Assembly (NCBI RefSeq): GCF_000721605.1
Contig: NZ_JOIZ01000010.1
Span: 214,541-278,540 of the forward strand
DNA from: Streptomyces sp. NRRL S-37
GTDB taxonomy: Bacteria > Actinomycetota > Actinomycetes > Streptomycetales > Streptomycetaceae
DNA length: 64,000 nt
Reading direction: 5' to 3'
Under the pieces are notes generated by a model. That model searched no databases and had not been told where the DNA came from. It saw nothing but the letters and a program-made list of their open reading frames with translations. The position numbers were made by a program, and so were the translations under genes. This document shows positions 26,738-35,158 of the stretch, one piece after another (positions within the stretch are counted from its first letter, which is position 1; every line of letters starts with the position of its first letter).

Positions 26738-27787
26738 ATGTCAGTCGTGCTCAATCATCCCAGCATCTCTCAGGCGTCAGCAATGGCCCACGCCTGCGAT
26801 TCGTTGAGCTTTGCACGTCCCGTGACGCGTGAGCTGGTGCACCGCAGCTCCGTCGCGGAGGTGTTCGTCACCGACGGTGCCCGTGTCGGTGACCGCGAGT
26901 TCGTCGTCGCCGCCCAGTGGCCGCGCGACCACGCGCTCTACCACCCGGACGAGAACGGTCTGAGCGATCCCCTGCTGTTCGCGGAGACCCTGCGTCAGGG
27001 GATGGTCTACGTCGCCCACCGGCACTGCGGTGTGCCGCTCGGCCGGCGCTTCATCGGCCGCGACCTCGACTTCGAGATCACCGACCCCTCCGCCCTGCGG
27101 GTCGAGGGCGTACCGCTCTCGGTGTTCCTGGTGGGCGAGTGGACCTGGGACGGCGACGACGCGCGGGGCAGGAGCGGGGCCCGGATGGACTTCCGGCTCG
27201 TCGTCGGCGGCCGCGCGTGCGGCTGGGGCACCATCAGCATGCTGATGGTGGACGAGCGGCGCTACCGCCTGCTGCGCCGGCTCGGCGGCGGTGCCGCGGA
27301 CGCGCCGGGCACCGCACCGGCGCGGACGGCCGCCTCCGGGGCGCTGCGCACGCCCCCGCACCGGGTGGGGCGGCTGCGCTGGCGGGACTGCGTCCTGGAA
27401 GAGGCCGCGAGGCCCGACGAGTGGCGGTTACGCGTGGACCGCGACCACGCGGTGCTCTTCGACCACCCCACCGACCACATCCCGATGATGGTGATGCTGG
27501 AGGGCTTCCGCCAGCTCGGCCACCTCATGGTGCACGAGGCGTGCGACGGCCCGTTCGCCGACCTGTCCTTCGCGCTGGCCCGGACCACGGTGCAGTGCCT
27601 GGCCTTCGGCGAGTTCGACCGGCCCACCCGGCTGGTGGTCGACGAGTGCGCGTCGGGCGCCCGTCCGCAGGAAACGTTTCAGCTGTCCGTCTCGGCGGTC
27701 CAGGACGACACCGTACTGGCCCGCGCACGGACCGCCTGGGCCTGTGTGGGCACCCGCCCGGCGGCGGCCGTCCCGGCCTCCTGGTAG
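26738..27787 (+). CDS. AfsA-type gamma-butyrolactone biosynthesis enzyme
   Basis: 349 residues with two AfsA hot-dog repeats. The first spans about 20-165 (VHRSSVAEVFVTD, AAQWPRDHALYHPDE, LLFAETLRQGMVYVAHRHCGVPLG), the second about 200-335 (RVDRDHAVLFDHPTDHIPMMVMLEGFRQLGH). AfsA condenses a beta-ketoacyl thioester with dihydroxyacetone phosphate, the first committed step to A-factor-like signals. GGGGAGG lies about 10 bp before the ATG. Divergent from its receptor; the HAD phosphatase and second receptor are close by. Confidence 0.92.
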   Translation: MSVVLNHPSISQASAMAHACDSLSFARPVTRELVHRSSVAEVFVTDGARVGDREFVVAAQWPRDHALYHPDENGLSDPLLFAETLRQGMVYVAHRHCGVPLGRRFIGRDLDFEITDPSALRVEGVPLSVFLVGEWTWDGDDARGRSGARMDFRLVVGGRACGWGTISMLMVDERRYRLLRRLGGGAADAPGTAPARTAASGALRTPPHRVGRLRWRDCVLEEAARPDEWRLRVDRDHAVLFDHPTDHIPMMVMLEGFRQLGHLMVHEACDGPFADLSFALARTTVQCLAFGEFDRPTRLVVDECASGARPQETFQLSVSAVQDDTVLARARTAWACVGTRPAAAVPASW

Positions 27788-27832
27788 CGGCGGCCCACCG
27801 GCCCGGACCCGGGGCCGCACGGCCGTCGGGGC

Positions 27833-28426
27833 TCAGGCTGACGCGCGTGTCCCCATCGCGCGCGTCAGCACGCCCCACATCGCGGCGACGCTGGGCCCGG
27901 GCCGGTCCGGGCCGGTGCAGGCGCCGGTCCACAGCGCGGTGCAGAACGCCGCGACGATGAGATCGGCCAGGGCCTCGGCCGGCGGTGCCTCGTCCCAGTG
28001 CCGCCCCCGCTGCACCTCGCCCACGAGTTCGAGCGCGATGCCATGGGTGTCGCTCAGGAGAGGAGCCACCGTGTCGGCCGCCCGAGCCGCCTCCACCTCC
28101 AGCCGCAGGGCCGCCTGCGCCCTGTGGTCGGTCTCGAAGAGCCGGCCGAGTCCGAGCACCAGGGCCTCCAGCCGGCTCCTGGCCGGCTCGGGCGAGGTCC
28201 TGGCCTCGTCCAGCAGCGTCCGCACGCTCCGGGACAGATGTTCCGCCAGTGCGGCGGCCAGCTTCTCCTTGCTGGAGAAGTGCCCGTACAGGGCGCCCTT
28301 GGTCAACCCGATCCGGTCGGCGATGCGCTGCAGGTTCGCGTTCACGTAGCCGTAGCGTGCGAACTCGTACGCGGCGGCATCGAGGACGCGATCGTGCGTC
28401 CGAAGGGCACGCGCCTGCTTGACCAC
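27833..28426 (-). CDS. Second TetR-family regulator (ScbR/ScbR2-like receptor homologue)
   Basis: 197 residues starting at GTG 28426, chosen because AGGAGG lies 8 bp upstream. The HTH region RTHDRVLDAAAYEFARYGYVNANLQRIADRIGLTKGALYGHFSSKEKLAAALAEHL in outline is similar to butyrolactone receptors and pseudo-receptors. It converges on the AfsA gene and is divergent from the flavin monooxygenase gene, with an ARE-like palindrome between. It probably autoregulates and controls the downstream flavoenzyme; whether it binds butyrolactone or an antibiotic is unknown. Confidence 0.87.
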   Translation of the reverse strand: MVKQARALRTHDRVLDAAAYEFARYGYVNANLQRIADRIGLTKGALYGHFSSKEKLAAALAEHLSRSVRTLLDEARTSPEPARSRLEALVLGLGRLFETDHRAQAALRLEVEAARAADTVAPLLSDTHGIALELVGEVQRGRHWDEAPPAEALADLIVAAFCTALWTGACTGPDRPGPSVAAMWGVLTRAMGTRASA

Positions 28427-28477
28427 GCTGATCACCTCCTTCACCCCGGCCCGGTGGTGAAGGACCGGCCGAGAAAG

Positions 28478-28495
28478 ATTCGTTCCCGAACGAAT
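28478..28495. promoter_or_regulatory. ARE-like operator between second TetR gene and flavin monooxygenase
   Basis: ATTCGTTC-CC-GAACGAAT is a perfect 8-bp inverted repeat with the same 2-bp CC centre as the site at 26638-26655, located 52 bp before the TetR start and 30 bp before the flavin monooxygenase start. Confidence 0.78.
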
Positions 28496-28524
28496 TCTAG
28501 TCGTGGAGTAAAGGAGAGCGATAG

Positions 28525-29772
28525 GTGAACCAGCGTCAAATCTGCACAGGCCAGGGGGCACAGGGTGGCGCGCCGCGGGCGCGCGGACAGATGGGGGGCG
28601 CCGTGGCCTCCGCCGCGGCACACGCGTCGGCGGCGGACGCCACCGGCCGGCTGTCCGCGGAGACCGTCGCGCTGCTGACCCGCGCCGGCTTCGCCCGTCA
28701 CTTCGTGCCCGGGGTCTGGCACGGTACCGAGGGAACCTTCAGCGACCTCCTCGCCGAGGTGGCGGCCGTCGGCGAGGGATGTGCGTCCGCCGCGTGGTGC
28801 GCCGCCCTGTGGGCGACCCACGGCAGATACGCCGCCCACCTGCCCCTCGAAGGGCAGCTCGACCTGTGGGGCCGCTCGCCCGATGTGCGGATCGCCGCCG
28901 GACTGCGGCCCTCCGGCTCGGCCACCCGCTGCTCCGGAGGCTGGCTGCTCAGCGGCACCTGGGAGTGTGTCAGCGGGGTCGCGGACGCGGACTGGCTGCT
29001 GCTCGCGGCCCCGGAACCGGACGAACCGCGGTTACCCGGCGGCCGGTGCCGGCTCTTCGCCGTCCCCGCCGCCGAGATCCACGTACAGGAGTCGTGGCGC
29101 AGCACCGGAATGCGCGGCACCGGCAGCCACACCGCGGTCCTCGACGGCCCGGTGGTGATCCCCGACCACCGCACCTGCTCGCTGTCGGACGTGCTGGCGG
29201 GCTCTCCCGGGCCCGGACGGTCCCGCTGCCACACCGCCCCGGCGCACTTGGGGACGGGACTGCTGCTGTGCGCGCCCGCCCTCGGGGCGGCCCGCCACGC
29301 CCTGCGGGAGTGGACCGTGTGGGCCGCGCGCAGGGGAGCCGGCCGGCCCACGGAGCGCGCCACGCTCCAGCTGACGCTGGCGCAGTCGGCCGACGACATC
29401 GAGGCCGCCGAACTGCTGCTCGGGGACGCGGCGCTGCGGGCCGACTCGGGCACCCGCGCCGAGCGGGACGTGGCCCGCAACCGCCGGGTCGCGGCGGCCG
29501 CCGCACAGCACCTGGTCACCGCCGTCGAGCGGCTGTTCCGCGCGGCCGGAACCCACGCATGCGGCGGCCCCGGGCCGCTGGAGCGCACCTGGCGCGACGT
29601 CCACGTGCTGGCCGCGCACCAGGCCCTGCGCCGGGAGACCGCGGCGGCCCTGTACGCCGACTCGGTGTTCGCCGACTTCGAAGACCGTCCCGAGCAGGCG
29701 GCCGGGCCTGCGGACGAGCCCCGGTTCATGGCGCACTCCGCACCGGCGGAGGTGGTCGCCGGTGTCCACTGA
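28525..29772 (+). CDS. Acyl-CoA dehydrogenase-fold FMN-dependent monooxygenase
   Basis: 415 residues. The pattern resembles two-component flavin monooxygenases of the HsaA/ActVA-ORF5 group: N-terminal helices with ETVALLTRAGFARHFVP, an AEVAAVGEGCASAAWCAALWATH active-site helix, GGWLLSGTWECVSGVADADW (beta domain) and a C-terminal four-helix region. It needs reduced flavin, most simply from the reductase at 2422-2985. The GTG start has AAGGAG upstream. It overlaps the HAD gene by 11 bp. A role in tailoring the azoxy-type product or in signal biosynthesis are both possible. Confidence 0.82.
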   Translation: MNQRQICTGQGAQGGAPRARGQMGGAVASAAAHASAADATGRLSAETVALLTRAGFARHFVPGVWHGTEGTFSDLLAEVAAVGEGCASAAWCAALWATHGRYAAHLPLEGQLDLWGRSPDVRIAAGLRPSGSATRCSGGWLLSGTWECVSGVADADWLLLAAPEPDEPRLPGGRCRLFAVPAAEIHVQESWRSTGMRGTGSHTAVLDGPVVIPDHRTCSLSDVLAGSPGPGRSRCHTAPAHLGTGLLLCAPALGAARHALREWTVWAARRGAGRPTERATLQLTLAQSADDIEAAELLLGDAALRADSGTRAERDVARNRRVAAAAAQHLVTAVERLFRAAGTHACGGPGPLERTWRDVHVLAAHQALRRETAAALYADSVFADFEDRPEQAAGPADEPRFMAHSAPAEVVAGVH

Positions 29773-30517
29773 CCTCCGCAGTGAGCGCGAGCGTTCCCCG
29801 CGACCCGCGACGCCGCCTGCCCGCCCCACACCCTCCCGGCCCGCTGCGCGGACGCGGTCCGAGGGCCCCCGCCGGCTGGTGTTCTTCGATGTGGACGAGA
29901 CGCTGATCAGCCGCAAGAGCGGCCCGGACTTCCTCCGCGACCACTTCGCGCGGAGGTACGGCGCGGACGGAGCGCGCCGCGCCGGTGAACTGCTGGACGC
30001 GCTGGCCGGTCTGCCCCGCGCGGAAGCCAACCGCCGTTTCCACCGGGCCTTCCGGGGCTGCCCGGCCGCGGAGGCCGAGGCCGCGGCCCGCCGGTGGTAC
30101 GGGGAGCACAGCCGGGCCGACGGCTTCTATCTCCCCACCACACTGGCTGCGCTGCGTCGGCACCGGGCCGAGGGCGCGTCCGTCGCCCTGGTCTCCGGCA
30201 CCTTCCCGCCGCTGCTGGCCGTCATCGCCGAGGCGGTCGGGGCGCGGTTCGTCCTCGGCGCGAGACTCGAACGCTGCGGGCCGCTGCTCACCGGCGAACT
30301 GATCGGCCCCCCGGCCATCGGCGAGGGCAAGCGCGCCCTGGTGCGCCAGCTCCTCGCCCGCCACCCCGACATCGACCCGGCCGACTGCTGGGCCTACGGC
30401 GACCATCCCTCCGACCTGCCGATGCTGCACAGCGTGGGGCACGCGGTGATGGTCGCCCCGGACGGGACCCACACCCCCGTGCCACCGCACGCCGCCGGAA
30501 CCGACGGAGGGGGGTGA
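29762..30517 (+). CDS. HAD-superfamily IB phosphatase
   Basis: 251 residues. HAD motif I FFDVDETLI at about residue 41, motif II ALVSGTFPP (Ser), motif III lysine in GEGKRALVRQ and motif IV AYGDHPSDLPML. This is the SerB-like subclass IB arrangement. It is co-transcribed with the flavin monooxygenase (overlap). Next to AfsA and its receptors, removal of the phosphate from the butyrolactone precursor is an attractive role; dephosphorylation of a pathway intermediate is the alternative. First 35 residues are a Pro/Arg-rich tail that may not be translated. Confidence 0.85.
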   Translation: MSTDLRSERERSPRPATPPARPTPSRPAARTRSEGPRRLVFFDVDETLISRKSGPDFLRDHFARRYGADGARRAGELLDALAGLPRAEANRRFHRAFRGCPAAEAEAAARRWYGEHSRADGFYLPTTLAALRRHRAEGASVALVSGTFPPLLAVIAEAVGARFVLGARLERCGPLLTGELIGPPAIGEGKRALVRQLLARHPDIDPADCWAYGDHPSDLPMLHSVGHAVMVAPDGTHTPVPPHAAGTDGGG

Positions 30518-30984
30518 CCGCGTCCGCCGGCGCCCCGAACAGCGGCTCGCTGTCTGGACCGCCGAGCCCGGCGGCGAGTCCGTCGACGACACGGGGATCC
30601 CAGTCGTCCAGGACTGCGGACAGGTGGTTGAGGAGGATCAGCGGTACGCCGTCGTCCGGGGCGAGTCGAGCACAACACCCTGGTGTTGGATCTGGCGGCT
30701 TTCGCGGAGCTGACCTCCGGCGAGCTGCCCGATGTCGCGCTGAGGCGCCTGATCGCGAATACCAGGGGCTCCTTGACGAGCGCTCTGTGTCCCGGTCGGC
30801 TTGTGCCATGATGACCGGAGTGCAGGCGGCCTGCCGCGGCGAACCTGAGGCGACCGAGGATGCACTCACCTTCGCCAGGGACACGCTGTCCCCTCCGATC
30901 GCGCCGTCTGACGGCCTTCTTGGGGACTATGTGGCGTACCAGCGGAGCACCGATGGCCGCAAGGGAACGCGTTCCCAGGTATCC
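30518..30984. other. Non-coding or decayed stretch at the end of the biosynthetic cluster
   Basis: No open frame here has convincing domain similarity. Short reading frames are broken by stops and show no start signal. It runs directly into an ISL3-type fragment, so it is probably insertion debris. Confidence 0.5.
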
Positions 30985-31305
30985 CCAGCCGTTGGACGAG
31001 TTGTCGCCATCGAGCTGACCGTGCGACGGTTGTACTGCGACAACGACCGGTGCGGGCGTCGTACGTTCGTCGAGCAGGTCGAGGGGCTGACGTTTTGTTA
31101 TGGGAGACGGACGTCTGCTTCGCGCCGGCTCCTGGAGGCCGTGGCCGTCGCGCTCGCCGGTCGGGCGGGAGCCCGGCTGGCCGTGGTCCTGCACAGTGTG
31201 GTCAGTCGGACGACGCTGCTGAGGATGCTGATGGCGCTTCCTGACCCAGCCTGGAAAGTGCCTAAGGTGCTTGGTGAGGTTCCCCCGGGATGTGGGGAGA
31301 GGTGA
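30985..31305 (+). pseudogene. ISL3-family transposase fragment
   Basis: The plus-strand frame reads AIELTVRRLYCDNDRCGRRT and then VEQVEGL, YGRRTSASRRLLEAVAVALAG and SRTTLLRMLMALPDP. This is the zinc-ribbon and HTH portion of ISL3 (IS204/IS1001/IS1165) transposases. The DDE catalytic domain is missing, and the frame stops shortly after the LG that normally precedes the VDEFA motif. No terminal repeats recognised. Confidence 0.8.
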
Positions 31306-31343
31306 CAACAGGTCGGATGGGGTTCATGAGAGGAGCCCAGACG

Positions 31344-31760
31344 ATGCCTGCCCCGAGGAAGTACCCGCTGGAGTTGCGTGAGCGTGCGGTGCGGATGTAC
31401 CGCGCTTCCGAGCCGAAGCCCGTGATCCGCCGCATGGCCGAGGAACTCGGCGTGCACCACGAGGTCCTGCGCAACCGGATCCGTCAGGCCGAGGCCGACG
31501 CCGGCGAGCGAGGCGAACGACAGCGCAACGCAGTCACCCACCCGCTCGACGTCCTGGAGTCCACCGGTTACACCCAGCGCGAGCAGGACATCCTGCGCCC
31601 CCGCCACCCCGTCATCACCCTGGCCCTGGGCGAGCGTCCGCAGACCCCCCGTACCCGGATCGCCTCTCGAACCTGCGACAAAGGGCCTCTGACCTGCTAC
31701 AAGAAGCTCGTGGAAATCGCCACGCGAGACACCCTCCCGGCTGCGTCGGTCATTCCGGTC
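31344..31760 (+). pseudogene. IS3-family OrfA (HTH) transposase remnant
   Basis: Begins MPAPRKYPLELRERAVRMY and continues through PVIRRMAEELGVHHEVLRNRIRQAEADAGER, the N-terminal HTH of actinobacterial IS3-type OrfA proteins. From about residue 57 the sequence loses all similarity (the usual leucine-zipper region is absent) and no OrfB follows. It forms, with the ISL3 piece, the right border between the biosynthetic cluster and the defence-like island. Confidence 0.75.
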
Positions 31761-31815
31761 ACACAGGACGGATCAGTGGGCTTCGGTACCGAAGGTACGG
31801 GAGGAATCCGCCCGC

Positions 31816-32337
31816 CTATCCGACCAGGTTCACCAGGAGGGCGGTGGCGCAGAGGACGGCCGCCGTGCCGAACAGGAGCAGCGCGCGCCGGACGAGGGTG
31901 TACTTGGTGGCGGCGATACGCGACACCTCGTAAATCTGGTCGACGAGGGAGACGCTGGGGGTCCGCAGCGTTCTCAAGAGCCGCTCCTCCAGCGCCTCCT
32001 TCGGGCGGGCGACGACATCGCCGAAGTAGCTCACCAGATGCGCCGTGGTCGGTGTGGTGCGGCGGGTGCGGGGGCAGACGGCCCAGCCGAGGAACGTGAC
32101 CCCCGCTGTCGCCGCGCACACGCCCGCCCACCACAGCCAGGCGGCGGCGTCGGTCAGGGGGCGCCCGTGCATCCGGCCCGTGAGCGTCGTGGAGAGGACC
32201 GCCCCGAGCGCGACCCCCGCCCCGGCCAGCAGCAGGGATGCTTTGGCGTCGGCCTGCCGGACCTCGTTGCGGGCGTCGGCCAGCAGCCGACCCGCGTAGG
32301 CGTGGAACTCCGGACTGTCAGGTCCCGGGCTGGTCAT
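31816..32337 (-). CDS. PycTM-type (DUF5706) membrane effector of a Pycsar-like system
   Basis: 173 residues. The N-terminal amphipathic helix with EVRQADAKASLLLAGAGVALG leads into TM1; TM2 is about 60-85 (WLWWAGVCAATAGVTFLGWAV), followed by PRTR, SYFGDV and a C-terminal TM preceded by EVSRIAATKYTLVRRALLL. This is the pattern of Pycsar effector TM proteins, which bind cCMP or cUMP and permeabilise the membrane to abort phage infection. Its ATG overlaps the stop of the cupin-like gene. The cyclase is two genes upstream in the same operon, supporting the assignment. Confidence 0.85.
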   Translation of the reverse strand: MTSPGPDSPEFHAYAGRLLADARNEVRQADAKASLLLAGAGVALGAVLSTTLTGRMHGRPLTDAAAWLWWAGVCAATAGVTFLGWAVCPRTRRTTPTTAHLVSYFGDVVARPKEALEERLLRTLRTPSVSLVDQIYEVSRIAATKYTLVRRALLLFGTAAVLCATALLVNLVG

Positions 32338-33116
32338 CGCGGGTCCGGGGAGCCGTGGGCCTGGGTGGCCACGTCCGCGGCGGCAATGAACTGGTGGCAC
32401 ATCAGTTCCTTCTCCCCGTCGGTCACTACGCTCCGCATGTTGACCGAGGAACCCCCGCCCGGCTGGCCGAGCAGAATGTCGGTGGCCCCGCGAACCGGCA
32501 GGCTGAGCACCGCCAGTGTGACGCAGAACCGGTTGCGCGCGATGGGTGTCGCGTGGAACGTGCGCACCGGGACCTCATGCCAGGTCCCGGCCGGGAAACG
32601 AGCGGCGCGCAGGGTGGGGACCACGTCGAGATGCTCGCTGGTCTCATGCAGCTCGTCCTTGCCCATCACCCCCGTCGGCCGGACCTCGTAGACGCGCATG
32701 CGTCGCGCGTCGGGCGGCACCTCGCGCGTGTTGTGCAGCCCGGGATCGACGACCCCGTACTGCGACTCCCGGTACTCGCCCGCCAGGACGCGGGAGTACA
32801 GCCGGAAGCAGTGCTGGTGGATCGACGGGTGGCCCGGCAAACCCCGACGGAGCCCGTCCGGCCAGAAGTGGACCCGGACGAGGCCCAGCGACGGCACTTG
32901 GGCGATCTCGAAGGTCGCGAAACCGGTGGGGTGCCACAGCCCGCGGCCCAGCCGGCCCGCACGGATGGCGCTCACTGTGCCGGCCAGCAGATCCCCGGTC
33001 ACGGCGGCGGCCTCTTCGAGGAAGCGCAGATGTGCGGGCTCCCCCTTCGTCGCGGATATGGGCCCGGGGACCTGTACGGGGATGGCCGCGGGGTCGCCGC
33101 CCGAGGGCGCCGTCAC
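32334..33116 (-). CDS. Cupin-like (jelly-roll) protein of the Pycsar-like operon
   Basis: 260 residues, no certain family. The middle looks like a double-stranded beta-helix: HPSIHQHCFRLYSRVLAGEY resembles the metal-binding HxH plus strand of cysteine-dioxygenase/cupin proteins, and AGTWHEVPVRTFHATP could provide later histidines. N-terminal about 60 residues are helical. It overlaps both neighbours by start/stop (GTGA and ATGA), sits between cyclase and effector, and is not part of the standard two-gene Pycsar. It could bind or modify the nucleotide signal, or be a sensor; this is unproven. Confidence 0.7.
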   Translation of the reverse strand: MTAPSGGDPAAIPVQVPGPISATKGEPAHLRFLEEAAAVTGDLLAGTVSAIRAGRLGRGLWHPTGFATFEIAQVPSLGLVRVHFWPDGLRRGLPGHPSIHQHCFRLYSRVLAGEYRESQYGVVDPGLHNTREVPPDARRMRVYEVRPTGVMGKDELHETSEHLDVVPTLRAARFPAGTWHEVPVRTFHATPIARNRFCVTLAVLSLPVRGATDILLGQPGGGSSVNMRSVVTDGEKELMCHQFIAAADVATQAHGSPDPR

Positions 33117-34495
33117 AGCGTCTCTCCCGTTGAGGGCCGTTCGGTCCCCGCAGCCCGCCTCTGGAATACGAAGGCGTCGCCTTCGTATTCCTTGGCGGTC
33201 AGGGACGTCTCGCCGAGCGCCGTCCAGTCACCGAACGGCGATCCCGACTCCGACGGTTTTACCTGCTCCGCGAGTCGCCCGCTCATCGCGATCAGATGCG
33301 ATCGCCGGGGAAGCGACGCGAACATGGGTGCACTCCTTTCCTTCGAGGCCGTCGCCAGTCCTTGTTCCAGCCGGACCGCTTCGATCACCGCGGTGCCGTC
33401 GAAGGCGGCGGCGAAACTGCGGGTACCGGCGATCCTGCCGTAGCTGTAGTCGCCCTGGTGGAGCACCATCCGGGTGCCTACACGCTTCTCGGGCGTGCGT
33501 ATGGAGCCGTTGAACTGCTCTATGAGGCCCACGAGAGACTCCCATCGGGTGGCGATGTTCGTGATCAGTGCGGTGGTGTTCGTGAACGTCCGCTCGGGAA
33601 AGGCGGCCACGAATCCGTCGCCCGCGAACTGGGCCTGAGTGGTGCCGAGGTCGCCCAGCATGGTGTGCAGTTCGTGTGCGATCCGCCTACGGAACTCGTC
33701 CTGCGCCCGGTCCGCCGTGGTGGAGAAGGTGTGCATGTGCTCGAACGCGTACCGCAGTGCGGTCCCGTATCCGGCAAGATCCACCACGCACAGCACCCCG
33801 CGCTCTTCGCGGTGAAACAGCTCCGACGGCACGTCGAGACCCTCCTCGCTGATGACGAGCCGGCGCATCTCGTCCTGGAGGACGTGCTCGACGTTGCTCA
33901 TCAACGGCTTGCCGAGGAACCAGCGTTCGCTCCGGCCGTGTTCCTCGCCGGGACGTACCTCCGTCGCCGTCAGGTAGTCGCGCAGCGGCAGGAAGACGTA
34001 GCCGCGCCGCTGCTCGGGGTCGGCGAGGTTGCGGGAACTGGAAGCGTCCACGCCCACCAGGCCGTGCCGGAGGATGTAGTACGCCTTCACCATGCTCGGG
34101 GACCGCGGGGAAACCTTCAGTTCCAGGAAAGGGCTGCGCCGTCGGAGCTGGGTGTCCCGCAGGCCCATCTGGTAAGCGAGGTGGTTGAGGTCCCGCTCGA
34201 TGTCGATACGGTCCGCCGCCTCGGTGGCGAGCCGCAGCAGAGATCCGGCCGTCGTGGGCGGCGAGAACTCGATCGGGACCGGGTAAGCAACGAACGGTGG
34301 CGCCCAGTACCCCTCATCGTGCGGGGGGCTGTTGTGCTGTCCGGCGAGCGGGTAGCTCGGGTGGACGAGCATCAGGTGGTGATCACCCTGCCAGGAGACG
34401 GCGATCTCCAGCGTCGAGATGATCCACACCTGTGACGGGGGCACCGAGAGCGGCATCTTCCCCGGGCTCTCGTCGGTCAGGACCTGGTAGGTCAT
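33113..34495 (-). CDS. Class III nucleotide cyclase (PycC-like) with novel N-terminal domain
   Basis: 460 residues. The cyclase homology domain spans about 230-400. The first metal aspartate is in VLCVVDLAGYG and the second in QFAGDGFVAAFPE, and RMVLHQGDYSYGRIAGTRS plus TAVIEAVRLEQ match the later core strands (Arg kept, the usual catalytic Asn position replaced). PycC enzymes make cCMP or cUMP on phage sensing. Residues 1-225 match nothing I recognise. It follows the Nudix-like gene after 39 bp and overlaps the cupin-like gene. Base specificity cannot be deduced; an ordinary adenylate cyclase is the alternative. Confidence 0.82.
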   Translation of the reverse strand: MTYQVLTDESPGKMPLSVPPSQVWIISTLEIAVSWQGDHHLMLVHPSYPLAGQHNSPPHDEGYWAPPFVAYPVPIEFSPPTTAGSLLRLATEAADRIDIERDLNHLAYQMGLRDTQLRRRSPFLELKVSPRSPSMVKAYYILRHGLVGVDASSSRNLADPEQRRGYVFLPLRDYLTATEVRPGEEHGRSERWFLGKPLMSNVEHVLQDEMRRLVISEEGLDVPSELFHREERGVLCVVDLAGYGTALRYAFEHMHTFSTTADRAQDEFRRRIAHELHTMLGDLGTTQAQFAGDGFVAAFPERTFTNTTALITNIATRWESLVGLIEQFNGSIRTPEKRVGTRMVLHQGDYSYGRIAGTRSFAAAFDGTAVIEAVRLEQGLATASKERSAPMFASLPRRSHLIAMSGRLAEQVKPSESGSPFGDWTALGETSLTAKEYEGDAFVFQRRAAGTERPSTGETL

Positions 34496-34534
34496 CTGCT
34501 CACTCTCTGTTCACCCCTTGGCCCGCCTGGGAAC

Positions 34535-35158
34535 TCAGATACTCGACCGGATGGCAGGCAGGGCGTCCGCCACGTTGGACGACACCTTGCGGCCGAACGG
34601 CATCTCGGACCGCGCGAGTTCCTCCGCCAGCCGAGAGGGCTCGATCCACACGTGCGGCAGCTCCAGATCGAGCGCTGCCACGCGGTTGAGGAAGTAGCTG
34701 AACTCGTAGGCGGTGTAACTGTTCGACGTCCTGGAGAACTTGAGGGAGTAGTTCGTGTAGAACGGAGTCCCGCTCCAGGTGCCGTTCAGATCGGCGATCA
34801 CGTTGTTCACCCCGGTCCGGATGGCCGACACGTAGGCGTCCTGGTGGCTGACGCGCAGCTGCCCGAGAGCCTCGGAGAGCGCGCGGAACGTCGATCCCTC
34901 GCCGAGGGCCAGGATCGGGCCGGTGCCGTCGTCCGGGGCGGCGGCCAGCTCGTCGCGGGTGAGGATGAGCGACGCGTACGGAAACATCCAGGTGTCCCAG
35001 GTGCCGGCCGGGTGCGGGTCCACCACGAGGATCTCCTTGGCGCTGTTGACGACCACCTGGGGGGCGGTCAGCGCGTACCGCTGGGGGACGACGGCGGCGT
35101 CCAGACGTTCGTCGTTGAGATCCGAGTCCTGGTCCCAGGAGTAGTCGGCGTTGGTCAT
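34535..35158 (-). CDS. Nudix-like fold protein of the Pycsar-like operon
   Basis: 207 residues, weakly recognisable. ILVVDPHPAGTWDTWMFPYASL resembles the opening strands of Nudix domains, and YTAYEFSYFLNRV, HVWIEPSRLAEEL resembles their second half. The diagnostic GX5EX7REUXEEXGU box is absent, so a hydrolase activity is doubtful. A nucleotide-sensing or binding domain is conceivable, since degenerate Nudix domains occur in signalling and conflict systems. It overlaps the DGxHR gene start/stop (ATGA). Treat the fold call as tentative. Confidence 0.6.
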   Translation of the reverse strand: MTNADYSWDQDSDLNDERLDAAVVPQRYALTAPQVVVNSAKEILVVDPHPAGTWDTWMFPYASLILTRDELAAAPDDGTGPILALGEGSTFRALSEALGQLRVSHQDAYVSAIRTGVNNVIADLNGTWSGTPFYTNYSLKFSRTSNSYTAYEFSYFLNRVAALDLELPHVWIEPSRLAEELARSEMPFGRKVSSNVADALPAIRSSI

